Below are positions 6,394 through 14,559 of a DNA stretch of 19,379 nucleotides, one piece after another. The number at the start of each line of letters is the position of its first letter. The stretch's first letter is position 1. The position numbers and the translations under genes were made by a program. Source of the DNA: an uncultured Megasphaera sp. (GTDB lineage: Bacteria > Bacillota > Negativicutes > Veillonellales > Megasphaeraceae); NCBI GenBank assembly GCA_900554215.1, contig USGG01000033.1, positions 1 through 19,379 on the forward strand, read 5' to 3'. The notes beneath the pieces were generated by a model. That model was given only the letters and a program-made list of their open reading frames with translations, ran no database searches and was not told the DNA's origin.

Positions 6394-9378
6394 ATGAAGA
6401 TTATACAGATGAATTTAGACGATTTCGGCATTTACCATAATGTCGAATGGAACCCGCCGGAAACGGGGCTCATCGTCATGCACGGCCATAACGAAAGCGG
6501 CAAGACGACGCTGATGAAATACGTGCGCTCCATGTTTTTCGGCTACCTGCGCGGCGATTGGAAGGGCTTCTTCGGCCATATGGATATTCGCCGCGACGAC
6601 GGGCGCGAATACCGCATCTATCGGAAGGAAAAGGAATCGTATATGACGGACGGCCAGCTGACGCTGCACGACGAGCCTGCCGACTTGTGGTGGCACGGCC
6701 TGGACCGGCAGACCTACGATAAAATTTTCGCCATGGGCCTGGAAGATTTGCAGGGCTTTAAGATATTATCCAACGAAAAGGTGCGAAGCCAGTTTTTCAG
6801 CGTCGAAGGCGGCGTGCGCATGGGCGCGACGCGGCGGGATATCATCCGCCAGATGGGAGATCTCCTCGTCGCTTCACCCCAGGGCAAGAAGCCGATCAAC
6901 GTCCTGCTGGCGGAGCAGCGCGAATTTGACAACCGCATCCGTGCCCTGGCCTACGACGAAGACGAGTTCGCCCAGCTTCAGGTGAAGGAACAGGCGACCC
7001 ACGAGACGGAAAACCGCATTCGGCTGAGCATCGAAGAAACGAAGCAGCAAATCGAGCGCATATCCATGCCTATCGCCGCCTGGGACGTATACAAGCGGGG
7101 ACAGGACGCGCTCAAGCGCATGCAGGATCTGGCCGACGTCTCCCAGTTTCCTGCCGACGGCGCGCAGAAATGGACGGAGCTGGAAACGAAGATAGGGGAA
7201 ATCGACGAGCAGATTCGCAAGCTGGAAGCGCTGTCGGCCAAGGGGCCGGCCTTCCGCGAGGAATGGAACAGCTGGCTGCTGTGCGGCCCGCAGCTCGACG
7301 ACCTGTACCTGCACGTCGGCGAGTGGAAGCAGGGGCTGGAAGAAGTCGCCGCCCATGCCGACATGGAAATAGACTGGCAGTTTGAACAGAACCAATGGGC
7401 AGAATCGCTGAAGCCATGGACCGGCGATACGATTCCATCTTCCGTCGATTGGACCGGCGGACAGGCTGCGGCGGCCGGACTGGCCCGCTGCGAGCAGGAG
7501 CTGGAAAAATGGCAGGCCGCCAAGCCGAAGAACGTCGCCGCAGACAAGCCGGAGGAACCTGCCGAAGGGGAGCCGTCCAAGGAGGAATGGCAGGCCGTAG
7601 GCAAGGCCGTTTCTTCCATTCAGGAATGCCTGATGGAGCGGAAGAAGCTGCGCGAACAGCTGCAGTGGCTAAAATCGGACGGAAGCGGCGTATCTCACGG
7701 GCCGGCCGTACTGGCGGCCCTGAGCTTGGCTGCGGCGGCCGGGCTGGCGGCGATGGTCTTCGTATACGGCATGGACCGGCTGTTCGGCTACGGCGCCGGC
7801 CTGTTCCTGGCTCTGGCCGTCGCGGCCTTTGCCAAGCAAACATCGCTGGCCGGCAGGGGCCCCCGGCGGATCGAGGAATTGGAAAAGAACCTGACCGCCG
7901 TGCAGGAACGGATGGAAGCCTTGGCTGCAGATGCGAAGGCAGGCCTGGCGGTGAGCGACGACGACGACGTCTGGTCGCGTAAGCTCGATGAAATCAGGAT
8001 GCAGTACATGGACTGGAAGACCCAGGAGTCGAAGACGGTCTGGGAAAAAGAACAGAAGGTCATGTACGACGCGATTTATGACGAGTGGAATAAGAAGGGC
8101 GCCGCCTGGCAGAGCAAGCTCGAGGCCAGCCGGAAGGCCTGGGAATCGTGGCGCGGCGGCAGCGGATTTGCTTCCCTTGAAGTCGGACAGCTGGCCCAGG
8201 CCAAGGAAGTCTGGGACAAGTGGCATGCCGCCGTGTCGGCGTCTGAGAGCTGGCGCGTCCGCAAGGAAGAGCTCCTGCGGCGCATGAGCCAGTGGCGCGA
8301 CAGCGCGGAACAGCTGTTTCGGGAATTGGGCGTCGCCGGAGAAGGCACGCCGGAACAGACCGAGGCCGTATATAAGCAGTGGCAGACGATCCGCGTGAAG
8401 GCTGAAGTTGCCCGAGAGCAGGACAAACAGCAGCAGGAACGGCAGGCCCAACTCGTCCAGCTGCGGAAGGACAAGGAAATCCGGCAAAGCCAGCAGAAGG
8501 ACTTATTGGCCCTGACCGGCGCCCAGACGACGGGAGAATTCCGCAGCAAGGTCCTGAAATTCCGCCAGTTCCAGCAGTATAAGGAGGTATACGAGCAGTC
8601 CGAAGCCCATATCCGGCTCATCGCCAAGACGCCGAAGCAGCTGGCAGAGCTGCGGCACGAGCTGAAAGTCCATACGCTGAAAAACTGGACGGACGAACGG
8701 GAATACTACGAAAAGAAAATCGCCGACGCGGAAAAGAAATTGGCTGAAGTCGCCGAAAAGCGGGGCAGTATCGTAGAACGGCTCAGCCAGATGGCTAAGA
8801 GCGACGCCTATGGCCGGCTTTTGCAGGAAAAACAAAACCGCAAGGCCGAGTTGGACGGCAAGGTGAACGAGTGGCTGACCTATCTTTTCGCTCAGTATAT
8901 GCTCGGCGAGGCCCAGTCGTATTACGAACGGGTGCGCCAGCCCTTAGTCATCCGCCAGGCCGGCGACTACCTTCATCTCATGACCCAGGGCCGTTATACC
9001 CTTCAGGCCAGCTTTGACGGCCGCCAGCTTTACGCCGTCGACGGTACGCAGCGGCGCATCCCGGAAAAGCAATGGAGCAGCGGCCTGGGCGACCAGATTT
9101 ATTTGGCCATACGCATCAGCCTGGCTATGGCGTTTTCCAAGCAAATCGAGGCGATGCCTTTGATTTTGGACGACATTCTCGTCCGCTTCGACGAACAGCG
9201 GCAGAAGGAAGCCATTCACTTCCTGGCCGACTTAGGCAAGAAGGAACAGATTTTCTTATTTACCTGCTCCCAGACGACGAGAAATCTCGCTGGCGAAGTG
9301 CAGAAGGAATTAGCCGGAGAAACCGATACGATTCATTTATTTGAAATCGAGCAGGGAACGATTCGGCAGAGCGTATAA
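6394..9378 (+). CDS. YhaN/SbcC-like coiled-coil ATPase with a central membrane segment
   Basis: This 994-residue protein is an SMC/Rad50-type ATPase, expected to act with the YhaO-like nuclease in DNA end processing or repair. The Walker A is GHNESGKTT (31-39). The ABC signature-like WSSGLGDQIYLAIRISLA lies near 894-911 and Walker B LILDDILVRFD near 922-932. Between them run long charged, Trp/Gln-rich coiled coils. In the middle (about 436-482) is a strongly hydrophobic stretch of two likely helices, at the place where Rad50 and SbcC carry a zinc hook; no CxxC motif is present. The ATG at 6394 follows GAGGATAGG; an ATG at 6346 would overlap yhaO. The likely membrane hairpin suggests anchoring, an inference. 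Confidence 0.85.
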   Translation: MKIIQMNLDDFGIYHNVEWNPPETGLIVMHGHNESGKTTLMKYVRSMFFGYLRGDWKGFFGHMDIRRDDGREYRIYRKEKESYMTDGQLTLHDEPADLWWHGLDRQTYDKIFAMGLEDLQGFKILSNEKVRSQFFSVEGGVRMGATRRDIIRQMGDLLVASPQGKKPINVLLAEQREFDNRIRALAYDEDEFAQLQVKEQATHETENRIRLSIEETKQQIERISMPIAAWDVYKRGQDALKRMQDLADVSQFPADGAQKWTELETKIGEIDEQIRKLEALSAKGPAFREEWNSWLLCGPQLDDLYLHVGEWKQGLEEVAAHADMEIDWQFEQNQWAESLKPWTGDTIPSSVDWTGGQAAAAGLARCEQELEKWQAAKPKNVAADKPEEPAEGEPSKEEWQAVGKAVSSIQECLMERKKLREQLQWLKSDGSGVSHGPAVLAALSLAAAAGLAAMVFVYGMDRLFGYGAGLFLALAVAAFAKQTSLAGRGPRRIEELEKNLTAVQERMEALAADAKAGLAVSDDDDVWSRKLDEIRMQYMDWKTQESKTVWEKEQKVMYDAIYDEWNKKGAAWQSKLEASRKAWESWRGGSGFASLEVGQLAQAKEVWDKWHAAVSASESWRVRKEELLRRMSQWRDSAEQLFRELGVAGEGTPEQTEAVYKQWQTIRVKAEVAREQDKQQQERQAQLVQLRKDKEIRQSQQKDLLALTGAQTTGEFRSKVLKFRQFQQYKEVYEQSEAHIRLIAKTPKQLAELRHELKVHTLKNWTDEREYYEKKIADAEKKLAEVAEKRGSIVERLSQMAKSDAYGRLLQEKQNRKAELDGKVNEWLTYLFAQYMLGEAQSYYERVRQPLVIRQAGDYLHLMTQGRYTLQASFDGRQLYAVDGTQRRIPEKQWSSGLGDQIYLAIRISLAMAFSKQIEAMPLILDDILVRFDEQRQKEAIHFLADLGKKEQIFLFTCSQTTRNLAGEVQKELAGETDTIHLFEIEQGTIRQSV

Positions 9379-9410
9379 CCCGTGCGATTGGAAAGGCAGG
9401 TGCAGAAGCT

Positions 9411-10829
9411 ATGACGGTTACTCGGCCGGCGCTGCCGTCCGCTATGATGCTGGCGGCGATGGATGCCGTAAGCGACGGCATCGTTATCGTAGACAAGGAT
9501 TCCCGTATTATTTACATAAACGACGCGTATACGCGCATCCTGCGGGTAGAGCGGCAAAAGGTGCTGCACAAGCAGATCAGCGTCATCGAGCCGGGCGCCG
9601 TCATCCTGGACGCCTTGCGCGACAAGCAGCCCCGCTCGCGACTTCCCGTAGAAGTTAAGACGCGGGGCAAGCAGATTCTGGTCAACATTACGCCGATTTT
9701 TGACGGCGGCGAGGTCATCGGAGCCGTGTCGGTCTTTGAAGACATTACGGAGCTGTCCCTCAGCCATCAGGAGCTGGAACGGGCCCAGCGGCTGAGCCGG
9801 TCTATCTTTAAGGCTGCTGCCGACGGCTGCCATACGCTGCCGCCGGAATTATCCCATATCGTCGGGGACAGCGCCAAGTTCCTGCGCTGCCTGCGGCTGG
9901 CGGAGCTCGTGGCTCCGACTGACGCGACCGTCCTGGTAGAAGGGGAAAGCGGCGCAGGCAAGGAAGTCGTCGTCGACGGGATTCTGCGTCTCAGCGGCCA
10001 GCGGCAGCGTCCCTTCGTCAACATAAATTGCTCGGCCATTCCGGAAAGCCTCATGGAAAGCGAGCTCTTCGGCTATACGGCCGGTTCGTTTACCGGCGCG
10101 GCCAAGGGCGGCAAAGCCGGGAAGTTTGAGCTGGCTGACGGCGGTACCATCTTCCTCGACGAAATCGGTGAAATGCCGCTGTTTATGCAGGCCAAATTGC
10201 TGCGGGCCCTGCAGTCGGGGGAAATACAGAAAATCGGCTCCGACACAATGCAGAAGGTCGACGTCCGGGTGATTGCGGCGACGAACCGCAACCTGAAGCA
10301 GATGGTGCGGGACGGAAAGTTCCGGGAAGACTTGTACTTCCGCCTCAATACCTTTACCATCGTCATTCCGCCCCTGCGGGAGCGGGGCGAAGACGTACTG
10401 CTCCTGGCAGAGTATTTCCTGGGGAAATTTTCCAAGAAGTATGGAAAGACAGGACGCCTTTCGCCGGCAGTGCAGCGGTTTTTCCTGTCCTATGCCTGGC
10501 CGGGAAACGTGCGGCAGCTTGAAAGCTGCATGGAGTACGCCGTCATCGTATGCGGCGACGGCGAAATCCGGATGGAGCATCTGCCCGAAGAGCTGCAGGG
10601 CTTTCCGGCAGAGGGAGACGGTACGGACGCGGCAGAAGCTCCTGCTGCAGGCGCGCCGCACGGCTTAAAGGCCGACATACAGGCTATGGAGCGGGATTAT
10701 ATTCTCCGCGTGCTGAAAGAAACCGGCGGCAACAAGACCAAGGCCATGGAAGTCCTGGGAATCAGCCGCCGTACCTTTTATAAGAAGTGGAAGCTCTACG
10801 GATTAGATAAAGAATCGTCTATAAAGTAA
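9411..10829 (+). CDS. PAS-domain sigma-54-dependent transcription activator
   Basis: The 472-residue enhancer-binding protein has three parts. An N-terminal PAS-like sensor (about 14-115; GIVIVDKDSRIIYINDAY) comes first. The AAA+ domain has Walker A GESGAGKE (178-185), a GSFTGA loop (225-230, a variant of GAFTGA that contacts sigma-54), Walker B GGTIFLDEI (244-252) and WPGNVRQLE (363-371). A C-terminal Fis-type helix-turn-helix (about 438-464; NKTKAMEVLGISRRTFYKKW) binds DNA. Such proteins use ATP hydrolysis to open sigma-54 promoters. The next operon carries a good sigma-54 promoter, so this is its likely activator, in the way MvaR serves mvaAB in Pseudomonas mevalonii. The ligand is probably a pathway substrate, but that is inferred. 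It starts 32 nt after the ATPase gene, with AAAGGCAGG upstream. Confidence 0.9.
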   Translation: MTVTRPALPSAMMLAAMDAVSDGIVIVDKDSRIIYINDAYTRILRVERQKVLHKQISVIEPGAVILDALRDKQPRSRLPVEVKTRGKQILVNITPIFDGGEVIGAVSVFEDITELSLSHQELERAQRLSRSIFKAAADGCHTLPPELSHIVGDSAKFLRCLRLAELVAPTDATVLVEGESGAGKEVVVDGILRLSGQRQRPFVNINCSAIPESLMESELFGYTAGSFTGAAKGGKAGKFELADGGTIFLDEIGEMPLFMQAKLLRALQSGEIQKIGSDTMQKVDVRVIAATNRNLKQMVRDGKFREDLYFRLNTFTIVIPPLRERGEDVLLLAEYFLGKFSKKYGKTGRLSPAVQRFFLSYAWPGNVRQLESCMEYAVIVCGDGEIRMEHLPEELQGFPAEGDGTDAAEAPAAGAPHGLKADIQAMERDYILRVLKETGGNKTKAMEVLGISRRTFYKKWKLYGLDKESSIK

Positions 10830-10854
10830 ACACTATATACATGGTAAACACAAG

Positions 10855-10905
10855 AAATCCTCCCAGGTATACAGTTTGTACTCGTATCGCCGGGAGGATT
10901 TTTTG
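10855..10905 (+). terminator. Terminator after the activator gene
   Basis: AAATCCTCCC (10855-10864) pairs with GGGAGGATTT (10892-10901), followed by more T bases. The loop is unusually long (27 nt) and contains one of the TTTGTAC half-sites described for the operator region. Confidence 0.6.
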
Positions 10906-10934
10906 TACAGATATAAGATGTTGTGCTTACAAAA
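10875..10934 (+). promoter_or_regulatory. Candidate activator binding sites (three TTTGTAC-like half-sites)
   Basis: TTTGTAC occurs at 10875-10881 and 10902-10908, each followed by N3-TAT, 27 bp apart. The second copy's TTTTGTA is mirrored by TACAAAA at 10928-10934, again about 27 bp on. They lie roughly 80-140 bp upstream of the inferred start site of the AtuA operon, the usual place for sigma-54 enhancers. Binding is inferred. Confidence 0.4.
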
Positions 10935-10987
10935 GGGCAGTTAGACAGGAGTATATGCGCAAAGTGGAGTTTTATTGTAAAATTGCA

Positions 10988-11003
10988 TGGCGGAAATATT
11001 GTA
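10988..11003 (+). promoter_or_regulatory. Sigma-54 (-24/-12) promoter of the AtuA/HMG-CoA reductase operon
   Basis: TGGCGGAAATATTGTA matches the consensus TGGCACGNNNNTTGCW at the invariant -24 GG and at TTG of the -12 element, with correct spacing; the C of the -12 GC is T. The start site would be near 11014, about 90 nt before the first gene. A sigma-54 activator gene lies directly upstream. Confidence 0.65.
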
Positions 11004-11102
11004 TATTGGCATATAAATTTCATATACATAAGCGAAGCTATTCTGATGATAGCGCTGCGTCGCGACAATACATGTAATATAAGACAGAAAGAAGGTATAT
11101 CT

Positions 11103-12461
11103 ATGAAGACAATACGCATCGGCGGCGGCCAGGGTTTTTGGGGAGACCTGATCGACGCGCCGATTATCATGGCGAAGGAAGACAACGTAGATTATATTTG
11201 CTGCGATTACCTAGCGGAATTGACCCTGTCCATCATGCGCCGTCAGCAGGAAAAACGGCCCGAAGCAGGCTATGCCCGCGATTTCATTACGTCGCTGAAG
11301 GGCATGCTGCCCTACCTGGCGGAAAAGAAGACGAAGGTCATTACCAACGCCGGCGGCATGAACGTCAAGGCCTGCGTGGAAAAGGTTAAGGAAGTCGTCA
11401 AAGCCGGCGGCTATAACCTGAAGGTCGGCTACGTCCTCGGCGACGACGTACGGGAAAAGATTCCCCAGCTTCGCGAGCAGGGCGTCCTGATGAAGCACAT
11501 GGATACGGGCGAAGACATCGACGGCATCCTGCCGAAGATGGTCAACGCCAACGTCTATTACGGCGTAGAGCCTATCGTCAAATGTCTGGAAGACGGCGCG
11601 GACATCATCATCCTGGGCCGCTCGACCGATACGGCTATGTTTGAAGCGCCCCTCCTGTACGAATTCGGCTGGAAGCTTGACGACTGGGACGCCAAGGCTA
11701 CGGGCATTTTGGCAGGCCATCTCTGCGAATGCGGCGCCCAGGCCACAGGCGGAAACTACGACTACGACTGGGAACACGTACCCCGTCCGGAGCTCTTGGG
11801 CTATCCCATTGTCGAAGTCAGTGAAAAGGGAAACCTTGTCCTGACGAAGACGAAGAACACCGGCGGCCTCGTAACGGTCCAGTCCGTCAAGGAACAGCTC
11901 ATGTACGAAATCCACGACCCGTCGCAATACATTACGCCCGACGTCGTTGCCGATTTCAGCAAGATTACGCTGGAAGAAATCGAACGGGACCACGTCGCCG
12001 TCCGCGGCGTAACGGGCAAGCCCGCTCCCGACACCTTGAAGCTCTGCGTCGGTTACCTTGAAGGCTACCGCAATATCGCCTACCTGCCCTACAGCTGGCC
12101 GAGAGCGCTGGATAAAGCCAAGATGGCTGCCAATATTCTGGACAAGCGCATGGCCATGAAGGGACTGAAAGCCATCCGCACCCATATCAGCTACTTAGGC
12201 GTCAACGCTCTCCATGGCCCGCTGGCTCCGGAACTCGACGCCGATTTGAACGAAGTCGTCCTCCGCTACGCGATTCTGACGGAAACGAAGGAAGAAGGCC
12301 TGAAACTGACGCCGGAAGTCGCCGCTGTCAGCAACCTGAACGGCCCGGCCCAAGGCTGCTTCTTCGGCGGCCGTACCCGTCCCAGCGAAGTATTCGCCCT
12401 GTGGCCGACGCTCATTCCCAGAGAGGCCATTACGATTGAAACGCACGTAGAGGAGGTTTAA
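11103..12461 (+). CDS. AtuA-family protein (acyclic terpene utilisation, DUF1446)
   Basis: The 452-residue cytoplasmic protein belongs to the AtuA/DUF1446 family, named from the Pseudomonas citronellol/geraniol (atu) cluster, where AtuA is needed but its reaction is not established. Visible family blocks are the N-terminal IRIGGGQGFWGD, VITNAGGMN, ILGRSTDTAMFEAPLLYEFGW and GHLCECGAQATGGNYDYDW. The ATG at 11103 has AGAAAGAAGG 7 nt before it; an in-frame ATG at 10923 would run through the sigma-54 promoter. It is the first gene of the operon, with the AtuA-related protein 4 nt downstream. In larger homologues the two parts are fused, so they likely form one complex. With HMG-CoA reductase beside it, a 3-hydroxy-3-methylglutaryl-type substrate is plausible but inferred. 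Confidence 0.85.
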   Translation: MKTIRIGGGQGFWGDLIDAPIIMAKEDNVDYICCDYLAELTLSIMRRQQEKRPEAGYARDFITSLKGMLPYLAEKKTKVITNAGGMNVKACVEKVKEVVKAGGYNLKVGYVLGDDVREKIPQLREQGVLMKHMDTGEDIDGILPKMVNANVYYGVEPIVKCLEDGADIIILGRSTDTAMFEAPLLYEFGWKLDDWDAKATGILAGHLCECGAQATGGNYDYDWEHVPRPELLGYPIVEVSEKGNLVLTKTKNTGGLVTVQSVKEQLMYEIHDPSQYITPDVVADFSKITLEEIERDHVAVRGVTGKPAPDTLKLCVGYLEGYRNIAYLPYSWPRALDKAKMAANILDKRMAMKGLKAIRTHISYLGVNALHGPLAPELDADLNEVVLRYAILTETKEEGLKLTPEVAAVSNLNGPAQGCFFGGRTRPSEVFALWPTLIPREAITIETHVEEV

Positions 12462-12465
12462 TGTC

Positions 12466-12786
12466 ATGAAAGTTCAGTTGAAAGATATAGCTCACGGCCG
12501 CTGCGGCGATAAGAGCGATACGTCCAATATTTGCATTTACGCCCGCAAGCCCCAGTATTATAAGGCTATGGAACGGCAGCTGACGGCGGAAGCCGTGCGC
12601 CGCCACTTTGAAGGACTCGTTTTCGGTGATGTCGTACGCTACGACTTGCCCCAGCTGGACGGCTTCAACTTCGTCATGCACCATGCCCTGGACGGCGGCG
12701 CGACGCGCTCCCTGCGCCTCGACACGCTGGGCAAATGCATGGAAGCGGCGCTGCTGCGCATGTACATTGAAGTCGATGATGAATAA
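12466..12786 (+). CDS. AtuA-related small protein
   Basis: The 106-residue protein matches the C-terminal domain found fused to some AtuA proteins or encoded just after them: LKDIAHGRCGDKSDTSNICIYAR at the N terminus, RYDLPQLDGFNFVMHHALDGG in the middle and SLRLDTLGKCMEAALL near the end. Its start is preceded by AGAGGAGG (12449-12456), which lies within the last codons of the AtuA gene, so the two are probably translationally coupled. The domain's activity is not known; a partner or subunit role for the AtuA protein is the simplest reading. Confidence 0.82.
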   Translation: MKVQLKDIAHGRCGDKSDTSNICIYARKPQYYKAMERQLTAEAVRRHFEGLVFGDVVRYDLPQLDGFNFVMHHALDGGATRSLRLDTLGKCMEAALLRMYIEVDDE

Positions 12787-12840
12787 AACAATTTGGAATT
12801 GCACATAGACTGTATCGGGATGTCAAAGGAGAGATGACAT

Positions 12841-14097
12841 ATGAAAACCAATAATTATTCTGGATTCCATAAACTTTCTGTAAGTCAAAGAGCGGCGGAA
12901 GTCGCTGAATTTGCCAATCTTACGGAAGACGAACTGCGCCTGATTACCGAGCCGGGCGCACTGCACAACGACGTAGCGGATAAGGTTATCGAAAACGTCA
13001 TCGGCACCTATCAGCTGCCTATGGGCGTCGCCATGAACTTCATCATCAACGGCAAAGAAGTACTTGTTCCCATGGTCGTAGAAGAAGCATCCATCGTCGC
13101 CGCGGCGTCTAACGCTGCAAAGATGGCCCGTCCAGGCGGCGGCTTTACGACGAGCTATACGGGAAATATCATGATCGCCCAGATTCAGACGATTGGAATT
13201 TCCAACCCGTATTTTGCCAAACAGGTTATCCTGCACCATAAAGAGGAAATCTTGAGCATTGCCAATGAAAAAGACCCTGTATTAGTTGGTATTACAGGCG
13301 GCGCGAAGGATGTGGAAGTCCGCATCATCGAATCCCTTATCGGTCCGATGGTCGTCGTGCATCTGCTCGTCGACACGGGTGACGCCATGGGAGCCAACGC
13401 CGTCAACACGATGGCTGAAGCCGTTGCTCCGTTTATTGAAAAAATTACCGGCGGCACCGTTAAGCTCCGCATATTGTCTAACTTAGCGGCGTATCGTCTG
13501 GCCCGGGCCACGGCGACCTTTACGAAGGAAGCTATCGGCGGAGAAGATGTTGTCGACGGCGTGATTGCCGCCTATGCCTTCGCCGAAGCCGATCCCTTCC
13601 GGGCTGCTACGAGCAATAAGGGCATTATGAACGGCATCGACCCGCTCATCGTAGCGACCGGCAACGACTGGCGCGGCATTGAAGCGGCCTGCCACGCATA
13701 CTGCTCCTATAAAGGCAAGTATACGTCTATGACCCGCTGGGAAAAGAACGCCAACGGTGATTTGACCGGCTCTATTGAAATCCCCGCCCTTTGCGGCCTC
13801 GTAGGCGGCGGCACGAAGATTCTTCCGGCGGCTAAGGTCGGCGTCAAAATTCTCGGTGTCCAGACGGCGGCGGAACTGGCTCAGGTCATCGCAGCAGTAG
13901 GGCTGGCGCAGAACTTCGCGGCCATGCGCGCCCTGGCTACAGACGGTATCCAGAAGGGGCACATGAAGCTCCATGCCCGCAATATCGCAACCGTCGCCGG
14001 CGCGACAGGCGAAATGCTGGATAAGGTCGTGGCAGCGATGGTAGCAGAAAAGAATATTTCCGTTGAGCGGGCAAAGGAATTGTTGTCTACATTGTAA
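12841..14097 (+). CDS. mvaA: Class II (degradative-type) 3-hydroxy-3-methylglutaryl-CoA reductase
   Basis: This enzyme interconverts HMG-CoA and mevalonate with two NAD(P)H; class II members of the Pseudomonas mevalonii type run it oxidatively to catabolise mevalonate. The 418-residue protein has the class II blocks: IGTYQLPMGVAMNF (54-67), EEASIVAAASNAAKM (81-95), DAMGANAVNTMAE (181-193), SNKGIMNGID (258-267), GNDWR (274-278) and GHMKLHARNIA (373-383). The four catalytic residues are present: Glu82 (or 81), Lys260, Asp276 and His374. The last three sit at a constant offset from Lys267, Asp283 and His381 of the P. mevalonii enzyme. AAAGGAGAG precedes the start. Cofactor choice is not resolved. 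No mevalonate kinase or HMG-CoA synthase gene is nearby, which favours a catabolic role. Confidence 0.93.
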   Translation: MKTNNYSGFHKLSVSQRAAEVAEFANLTEDELRLITEPGALHNDVADKVIENVIGTYQLPMGVAMNFIINGKEVLVPMVVEEASIVAAASNAAKMARPGGGFTTSYTGNIMIAQIQTIGISNPYFAKQVILHHKEEILSIANEKDPVLVGITGGAKDVEVRIIESLIGPMVVVHLLVDTGDAMGANAVNTMAEAVAPFIEKITGGTVKLRILSNLAAYRLARATATFTKEAIGGEDVVDGVIAAYAFAEADPFRAATSNKGIMNGIDPLIVATGNDWRGIEAACHAYCSYKGKYTSMTRWEKNANGDLTGSIEIPALCGLVGGGTKILPAAKVGVKILGVQTAAELAQVIAAVGLAQNFAAMRALATDGIQKGHMKLHARNIATVAGATGEMLDKVVAAMVAEKNISVERAKELLSTL

Positions 14098-14112
14098 GCA
14101 AAGGAGGCCGTT

Positions 14113-14559
14113 ATGAAACGAGCGGTTTTAGCAGATATTTGGGGAGATACGGTAGATCTCCGAAACTTGACGGGCGGTATTCTCATCGGCGTCGTTCTTA
14201 GTTTCTGCTGCTATTTGGGCGCTAGTACGGCAATTTCGTCTTCATATCCGGACTTAGCGGCGAACCTCGTCTCAGCGTACTCTTTATTGTTTGGCATCGG
14301 CGGCTGTGTTTTGTCGGCCGTCGTATCAGCCAAGCTGTTTAAGCCGAAGCGGACGCTGAACGAAGAGGAATTTTCCGAAGCTGACAGAGAACGCGTCTTG
14401 AAGGAACTGCAGATTGATTTGGAAAAAGAACGGGAAGAATTGAAATATGTCGATGAAAAAGTGCTGCAGGAAATGAAAGACCTGCGGTTGTATGAATTGT
14501 TTGCCGGGACAAGTGAAAACGCGCCGCCGGCACAGACTGCAAAGGAGGGTGAGCGGTAA
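14113..14559 (+). CDS. Small two-helix membrane protein with cytosolic coiled coil
   Basis: I do not recognise this 148-residue protein. It has two likely membrane helices (about 21-43 and 50-74), a basic segment (KLFKPKR, 74-80) and then a charged helical stretch (about 83-125, Glu/Lys-rich) that looks like a coiled coil, followed by a short polar tail. AAAGGAGG (14100-14107) precedes the ATG. Its stop overlaps the start of the permease gene by one base (TAATG), so the two are very likely co-translated and form one transporter. It holds the position that TctB has in tripartite tricarboxylate transporters, but TctB usually has four helices, so it may be a reduced or unrelated subunit. Confidence 0.75.
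   Translation: MKRAVLADIWGDTVDLRNLTGGILIGVVLSFCCYLGASTAISSSYPDLAANLVSAYSLLFGIGGCVLSAVVSAKLFKPKRTLNEEEFSEADRERVLKELQIDLEKEREELKYVDEKVLQEMKDLRLYELFAGTSENAPPAQTAKEGER

Noticed and set aside
6394..9378. Classical SbcC with zinc hook
   Set aside because: No CxxC is present in the central region; a hydrophobic segment occupies that place, as in a YhaN-type protein.
11007..11022. Second sigma-54-like TGGC at 11007
   Set aside because: It lacks the required G at the -12 element; the site at 10988 is much better.
10923..11102. Upstream extension of the AtuA-family protein from an ATG at 10923
   Set aside because: It would translate through the sigma-54 promoter and before the predicted transcript start; the ATG at 11103 has a good ribosome site and matches the family N terminus.
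11211..12185. 324-codon open frame opposite the AtuA-family gene
   Set aside because: The plus-strand frame shows family motifs and the antisense product matches nothing recognisable.
12841..14097. Biosynthetic role for the HMG-CoA reductase in isoprenoid synthesis
   Set aside because: No other mevalonate-pathway gene is in the window, the neighbours are a transporter and AtuA proteins, and control appears to be sigma-54 dependent; a genome check would settle it.
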